A stretch of 17,862 nt of DNA from Chitinivibrionales bacterium. Its GTDB lineage: Bacteria; Fibrobacterota; Chitinivibrionia; Chitinivibrionales; WJKA01. Numbering within the stretch: position 1 is the stretch's first letter; each line of letters begins with the position of its first letter. The stretch spans positions 1 to 17,862 of the forward strand of contig WJKA01000083.1 in the NCBI GenBank assembly GCA_014729375.1. The letters are read 5' to 3'. The notes below the pieces were generated by a model. It was not told where the DNA came from, made no database searches, and saw only the letters and a list, made by a program, of their open reading frames with translations. Below, piece by piece: positions 13,695 to 17,862 of this stretch. A program made the translations under genes and the position numbers.

Positions 13695-15875
13695 TCATTG
13701 CCGGAAGAATTTTATCACGGTAATTCCTTTTGGGAGCCGCTGAAGGCGGGAGTATGCACGTTCTCTGTTGCTGCCGTGCACACTGAAAATTCTCTGCCCC
13801 TTACTGTTATATAGCTCGATTCCTTCATAACTGCGCAGGAGAATGCTGTTCTGTGCGGATGTGACAGAAAACGAAAAATGATACGAGGGACGGCTGTGTG
13901 CGCGGGAAACACATAACGCTCCTGCTTCCGTTCCAATCGGCCGATCGGTCATCCCAACATACAGGGGAAGTATAAATGCTCCTTTTTCCCGTACCGAATC
14001 GGGAGATTCCTCTACAGCTTCTCTGACCGGCAGGTCTTCTTTGCTCAGCGTCAGCATCTGCCCGTCTTGCTCTTCACGAACAACAGTGGTATAAAACGTT
14101 TTATAAAGATTTTCGCTGATGCTTATTGACACATTGGAGTTATCGTTAATAAACGCCGGCTGACCGGGCGGCGGGGGCACTCCGTAGGCCGGATAAATAT
14201 TTCCGCCTAAAACTTCAGTATGTCCCCCTGATTTTGTTTCGATTACCGTTCCCTGTATTTCTGTTTTCAGCCCCAGAATCCACAAAAAGCCGCCCTCGTT
14301 GATAATTTTTGTTCCGTCAATTTCAGGATTGATCTGGCGCGCCCAGACTTTCTGATTCCTGAAATGCCACGGAACGCCGAGCACATCTTCGATAAATATC
14401 TCGCCGGGCCCCTCACCGGTTAAACTGATCATGCTGCTCGATAAAACCAGCTTTCGTGAAGACGCCTGCTCAACCGTAACATGTTCCTTGTTTTCGAACC
14501 GCTCAAAAACCACCACCGGCGATTCCCCGTTGACAACCTTAAAGCAGCCATTGCCGTACAAACGCGTCTCAAGCCCGATTATCCGCCGGATCGAATTCCC
14601 GATATGCACCGTCCCCTCAATACGAAAGCTGCCGTTGGGAAAATACAACGTTGTCTTATCGGTATTTGCCGCCTGCTGAACAGCGTCGGTGATATCAACC
14701 CGGCCTTTGGTTATGCCCGTATCGGACATGTCAAGAAAATGGACCGGGCTTACCCATTCGGAAAGGCTGTCCCATGGAATGTCGGGCGTCTCTTTTATCT
14801 CAAGATTCAGAGAATGTGAGGGCGAATCAAATAATGTACGAACCGTATCAGAAACAAACTCCGTTATCGTATCGCCTTCAATATCCTCCCCGTGTCCCCC
14901 ATTGTTTTCCACAGCTTTCAAATACCCGCTGGTCGAAACATTGCGGGCAAAAAGTGTGGCTTCGTTGATAATTGCCGGCACCTCAGATGCCGGACCAAGG
15001 CCTTTCAGCATGGCATCAATCAAAACAATATGCCCTGAGTGAAGTGCATTGTGAATTGCCGGCACCCGGTTCACGCTTTTCAATTTCCTTATCGAAAGCG
15101 AATGGCGTTCGTTATATATCCCGCATTCTTTCTGATTCTCCAGGTAAATATGCTCAAATGTTATGCCGTTTTGAAGGTACCCTGTTTTTATACCGATACC
15201 AAATCCGGTGATTGAAACATTTTTTATAAAGCAGGGCCCGATTTCCGCAGTATACGCCATATCAAGGCCGATCGCACCCTTAAAATCCCCGGAAAGTATG
15301 GCCACGTCCCTGACACATCCCTGATTCGAAGCATTGAACCTGATCCCGATCGCTCCTCGATTATTTGTACCGGTATGTATTGTGCAATTACGAACTGCAT
15401 TTCTGAAACGCTGGGCAGGACGGCTCCCTGTGAAAAGCACCGGTGTGGGATTCCCTTTTGAGCTGAATCCCGGACAATTGTCTTTCAGCCTGATAATCGT
15501 GCCTTCAGTACTCTGTCCCTGCAGGATCGTTCTCTTTTCCTGATCACCTGGACCCGTGCCCATAGGCCAGTGAAGTGTCGAAGAGACCAGATAGGTGCCA
15601 TCAGGTAAGTATATGATTTTATTGCCACTTGGAAAACTGTCGAGCGCTGCCTGGAGCGCTTCGGTGTCATCGCCGGAATCATCGGGAACAGCAGTGAATG
15701 GCGGCTGCGTAACATCAACAACACCGCCGTCTGACGGAAACACAATATTCTGCCCCTGCGCTACAGCGTGCACGGCCATTGCCCATGCCAGGCAGAGAAT
15801 TACAGCAAAAATGCCTGAGGGACTGCTTCCTTGGGGACTTCCCGGATAATATCGCTTCGCCGGAATCATTATCAT
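13695..15875 (-). CDS. secreted tandem beta-helix protein, GH55/pectate-lyase-3-like
   Basis: The 726-aa product has a signal peptide ending near residue 40 (HAVAQ). Two Pectate_lyase_3/GH55-type lobes follow. The first starts near residue 62 (PDDSGDDTEALQAALDSFPSG, then KIIYLPDGTYLVSSTLHW). The second starts near 386 (TGITKGRVDITDAVQQA, then TTLYFPNGSFRIEGTVHIGN). Two tandem right-handed beta-helices are the layout of GH55 exo-beta-1,3-glucanases, so a laminarin-type glucan is a plausible substrate; catalytic residues cannot be assigned by eye. The last 70 residues (GIELYNSKGQRIFSV, LQRLPKGITVIKFFR) resemble C-terminal sorting domains of the type IX secretion system. The ATG at 15875 is two bases after AGAG, so Met3 (15869), at eight bases, may be the true start. 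It is monocistronic. Confidence 0.75.
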   Translation of the reverse strand: MIMIPAKRYYPGSPQGSSPSGIFAVILCLAWAMAVHAVAQGQNIVFPSDGGVVDVTQPPFTAVPDDSGDDTEALQAALDSFPSGNKIIYLPDGTYLVSSTLHWPMGTGPGDQEKRTILQGQSTEGTIIRLKDNCPGFSSKGNPTPVLFTGSRPAQRFRNAVRNCTIHTGTNNRGAIGIRFNASNQGCVRDVAILSGDFKGAIGLDMAYTAEIGPCFIKNVSITGFGIGIKTGYLQNGITFEHIYLENQKECGIYNERHSLSIRKLKSVNRVPAIHNALHSGHIVLIDAMLKGLGPASEVPAIINEATLFARNVSTSGYLKAVENNGGHGEDIEGDTITEFVSDTVRTLFDSPSHSLNLEIKETPDIPWDSLSEWVSPVHFLDMSDTGITKGRVDITDAVQQAANTDKTTLYFPNGSFRIEGTVHIGNSIRRIIGLETRLYGNGCFKVVNGESPVVVFERFENKEHVTVEQASSRKLVLSSSMISLTGEGPGEIFIEDVLGVPWHFRNQKVWARQINPEIDGTKIINEGGFLWILGLKTEIQGTVIETKSGGHTEVLGGNIYPAYGVPPPPGQPAFINDNSNVSISISENLYKTFYTTVVREEQDGQMLTLSKEDLPVREAVEESPDSVREKGAFILPLYVGMTDRPIGTEAGALCVSRAHSRPSYHFSFSVTSAQNSILLRSYEGIELYNSKGQRIFSVHGSNRERAYSRLQRLPKGITVIKFFRQ

Positions 15876-16050
15876 TTCTCTAATCTTCTTTAGTAATAAG
15901 ATAGGTTATCGTTCTCTTTTTAGCAACAAATACTTGTGTTGATTTTCCTGCTTTCGGTATCCCTGTATCCCAGGCCGTACCATCATCCGCCATCTTGAAA
16001 TTGTACATAGACTGGTTTGGTTCAAAGAAGCCGGCCCTGCTTTCATTTGT

Positions 16051-16079
16051 TTGCGCAGGAACTGCCGAATGGATATACT
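16051..16079 (+). promoter_or_regulatory. candidate promoter of the dus-cyaA unit
   Basis: TTGCGC (16051-16056), 17 nt, and TATACT (16074-16079, 5/6 to the -10 consensus) lie directly before the dus ATG at 16092. Transcription would start near 16086, so the mRNA would be nearly leaderless. This fits the absence of a Shine-Dalgarno there. The -35 match is weak. Confidence 0.4.
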
Positions 16080-16091
16080 ATTTTCATCAGT

Positions 16092-17051
16092 ATGGAATTT
16101 GCAGGCAAAAAGCTCATACTTGCTCCAATGGCCGGCATAACCGACACGGTTTTCCGCTCGCTGTGCAGAAAACACGGCGCCGATATTGTCGTAACGGAAA
16201 TGGTGAGTGTCGAGGCGGTTTACCGAAAGGCAACGCCCTGCTTTGAACTCATGGATATCAATGCCACCGGTCATCCTGCCGGTATCCAGCTTTTCGGATC
16301 TGATCCCGATAAATTTGCTTGTGCAGCAGCATTCGTAGAAGAAAATACCCCGGCCGATTTTATCGACCTTAACTGCGGCTGCCCCGTAATCAAAGTTGTT
16401 AAAAAGAACGGCGGCGCCGCGCTGCTCAGAGATGAGGACCGGTATGCGCGAATAATTACAGCAATGGTTAATGCAGTTTCACTGCCGGTGACCGTCAAAA
16501 TCCGGTCCGGATGGGAGATGCACGCATGGGTTGATGTTTCTTTTGCGAGAATCGCAGAAGCATGCGGCGCGGCTGCCGTCACCGTCCATCCGCGTTCCAG
16601 AACCATGGGATTTTCCGGCCACTCCTTCTGGGAACGGATAGCCGAAGTAAAAAATGCAGTGTCTATTCCTGTTGTCGGAAACGGTGACATTCAGACGCCG
16701 GAAGATGGGCTCAGCATGTTTGAACAGACCGGCTGCGATTCAATTATGATTGGAAGGGCCGCGTATGGGAATCCCTGGATTTTCAGCATGACCCGGGCCG
16801 CGCTTACCGGAAAAGCCATTGCCCCGGTTTCTCAGAAAGACAAAATTCAAGCAGCAGCGCAACATCTTGACTTGTATATACAGGCCCACGGCGAATGCCG
16901 CGCAGCACGGGAAATGAAAAAGCACATTGCATGGTATTTAAAGGGTATTCCCGGAGCAGCAGAATTGAGGCGGTCGATATTCCAGTCTCGATCCACCGAT
17001 GAGTTACGGAAATTATTGTTTTCCATACCGTTGAATACTACTATTTATTAG
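16092..17051 (+). CDS. tRNA-dihydrouridine synthase (DusB-like)
   Basis: Dus enzymes are FMN- and NADPH-dependent reductases that make dihydrouridine in the tRNA D-loop. The 319-aa product has LAPMAGITDTVFRSL at residues 10-24, QLFGSDP at 66-72, and NCGCPV with probable catalytic cysteine C97. FMN-contact segments VKIRSGW (K136) and HPRSR (H166), VGNGDI and GRAAYGNPWIF follow, then the short helical C-terminal domain. These features fit the DusB branch best. The start at 16092 (MEFAGKKLILAPM) matches the family. An in-frame ATG at 16017 would add 25 residues that run through the candidate promoter. No Shine-Dalgarno is visible. The stop lies one base before the adenylate cyclase ATG. Confidence 0.93.
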   Translation: MEFAGKKLILAPMAGITDTVFRSLCRKHGADIVVTEMVSVEAVYRKATPCFELMDINATGHPAGIQLFGSDPDKFACAAAFVEENTPADFIDLNCGCPVIKVVKKNGGAALLRDEDRYARIITAMVNAVSLPVTVKIRSGWEMHAWVDVSFARIAEACGAAAVTVHPRSRTMGFSGHSFWERIAEVKNAVSIPVVGNGDIQTPEDGLSMFEQTGCDSIMIGRAAYGNPWIFSMTRAALTGKAIAPVSQKDKIQAAAQHLDLYIQAHGECRAAREMKKHIAWYLKGIPGAAELRRSIFQSRSTDELRKLLFSIPLNTTIY

Positions 17052-17052
17052 T

Positions 17053-17862
17053 ATGAGCCAGATAACCGAGAGGTCCCGTCTCAGCCAGTGCATTGCAAAC
17101 AGCAAGATTTTCATTCAATATAACAACCGTCGCATTGAATATTTCCGCGATTACCTCCCCCCTGCCAAGCGGGACGTTTTTGATTTGCTCCCGCTTTTTT
17201 TTCATGAAGACTGTCCGTTGTTTCCCGGAGGCGATCCATTGATCGGCGCACCCTCGGGAATCAGCAATTACAGTCCTGCCTCCGCAACGCGGGAGTGCGC
17301 AGCCCGCTGTTTCCGGGGTTTTGCCCCTCCCCGTCGGGCAAAACGCAATTTCCCCATTCTTTTCATGGCAATAATGGGCTCCTCCGGCTCAATCGCGTTT
17401 ACCGAAGACAGCGATATGGACATCTGGATAGGTCTCCAGTCGCAGGAAGAACATTCTGAAGAGAGCTATTCTCTTAAAGAAAAGGCAGCCGCAATCGAAC
17501 AATGGGCTCAGGACACGGCAGACCTCGAAGTCCATTTTTTTGTCGCACCGGTTAGCACTATCAGGAATGATAATTATGGGGAGCTGGACAGTGAGTCGTG
17601 CGGTTCAGCGCTCGGAAAATTACTTAAAGAAGAATTTTATCGAACCGCACTGTTCATCGCTGGAAAAGTTCCCCTGTACTGGGCCATGCCGGTTTCTATC
17701 AATTCCCGGAGCTATGACAGTCACCGGGCAGGGCTTTTTGCATTCCCCGCCTTTCCCGGCCACGATTTCATCGACCTGGGCCCTGTAGGCCGGGTATCAC
17801 AGGAAGAGTATCTCAGCGCAACACTCTGGCAATTGCTAAAAGCGCTTCGATCGCCCTTCAAA
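17053..17862 (+). CDS. cyaA: class I adenylate cyclase, N-terminal part (runs off right edge)
   Basis: 270 residues are present with no stop. The segment matches the catalytic half of enterobacterial-type class I adenylate cyclase, which makes cAMP from ATP. It starts SRLSQCIANSKIFIQYNNRR. A nucleotidyltransferase motif follows with G109-S110 (IMGSSGSIAF) and D121-x-D123 (DSDMDIWI). EQWAQDTADLEVHFFV, an EFYRTALFIAGK helix and FIDLGPVGRVSQEEYLSATL with WQLLKALRSPFK also align with CyaA. The C-terminal regulatory half would lie outside the window. The ATG is one base after the dus stop (TAG-T-ATG) and has no Shine-Dalgarno, so translation is probably coupled to dus. Class I cyclases are best known from Gammaproteobacteria, so their presence here is worth a phylogenetic look. 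Confidence 0.9.
   Translation, partial: MSQITERSRLSQCIANSKIFIQYNNRRIEYFRDYLPPAKRDVFDLLPLFFHEDCPLFPGGDPLIGAPSGISNYSPASATRECAARCFRGFAPPRRAKRNFPILFMAIMGSSGSIAFTEDSDMDIWIGLQSQEEHSEESYSLKEKAAAIEQWAQDTADLEVHFFVAPVSTIRNDNYGELDSESCGSALGKLLKEEFYRTALFIAGKVPLYWAMPVSINSRSYDSHRAGLFAFPAFPGHDFIDLGPVGRVSQEEYLSATLWQLLKALRSPFK

Overview
The window is about 17.9 kb of ordinary bacterial chromosome from a diderm (Gram-negative type) organism. An OmpA-type outer-membrane protein with thrombospondin type 3 repeats, a secreted two-lobed beta-helix protein with a C-terminal tail resembling type IX secretion sorting domains, AAGGA/AAGGAG ribosome binding sites, and a sigma-28 promoter in front of a small motility-type protein all suggest a motile member of the FCB group. 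Fibrobacterota/Chitinivibrionia-like bacteria are a reasonable guess, but no 16S or other decisive marker is present.

Left part (1-7450). A partial OmpA/TSP3 protein on the minus strand (1-1639) diverges from an HDOD signalling protein (1855-2736) that has its own sigma-70 promoter. Convergent to that is a minus-strand carboxylase operon, accD - accA - a carboxyltransferase/biotin-carrier fusion (6595 to 2759). The third protein joins an OadA/PycB-type carboxyltransferase to a biotin carrier that looks like AccB rather than the usual OadA biotin tail. The operon therefore encodes two carboxyltransferases (acyl-CoA and pyruvate/oxaloacetate type) and one AccB-like carrier, but no biotin carboxylase. 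Upstream lie a 477-nt gene-free stretch with an intrinsic terminator and a DUF2294/MpsC-family gene.

Middle part (7483-9034). A sulfotransferase-like gene with a near-consensus promoter is followed by about 530 nt of non-coding DNA. This holds two separate structured elements: a 23-bp-paired inverted repeat (8296-8420) and a 166-bp MITE-like element with perfect 20-bp terminal inverted repeats and flanking AATA repeats (8583-8756). Both sit downstream of a two-gene tRNA unit, tRNA-Gly(GCC) then tRNA-Cys(GCA), transcribed leftward from a TTGACA-17-TATCTT promoter.

Right part (9136-17862). A tightly overlapping minus-strand operon runs miaB - lapA-like - TPR/SPOR protein - gatB - small membrane protein, mixing translation-fidelity enzymes with envelope proteins. 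Upstream and divergent is a 55-aa gene, missed by usual length cut-offs, that resembles the YjfB motility family and has a sigma-28 promoter. Then come the secreted beta-helix protein (minus strand) and, divergently, a tRNA-dihydrouridine synthase coupled to the start of a class I adenylate cyclase that runs off the right edge.
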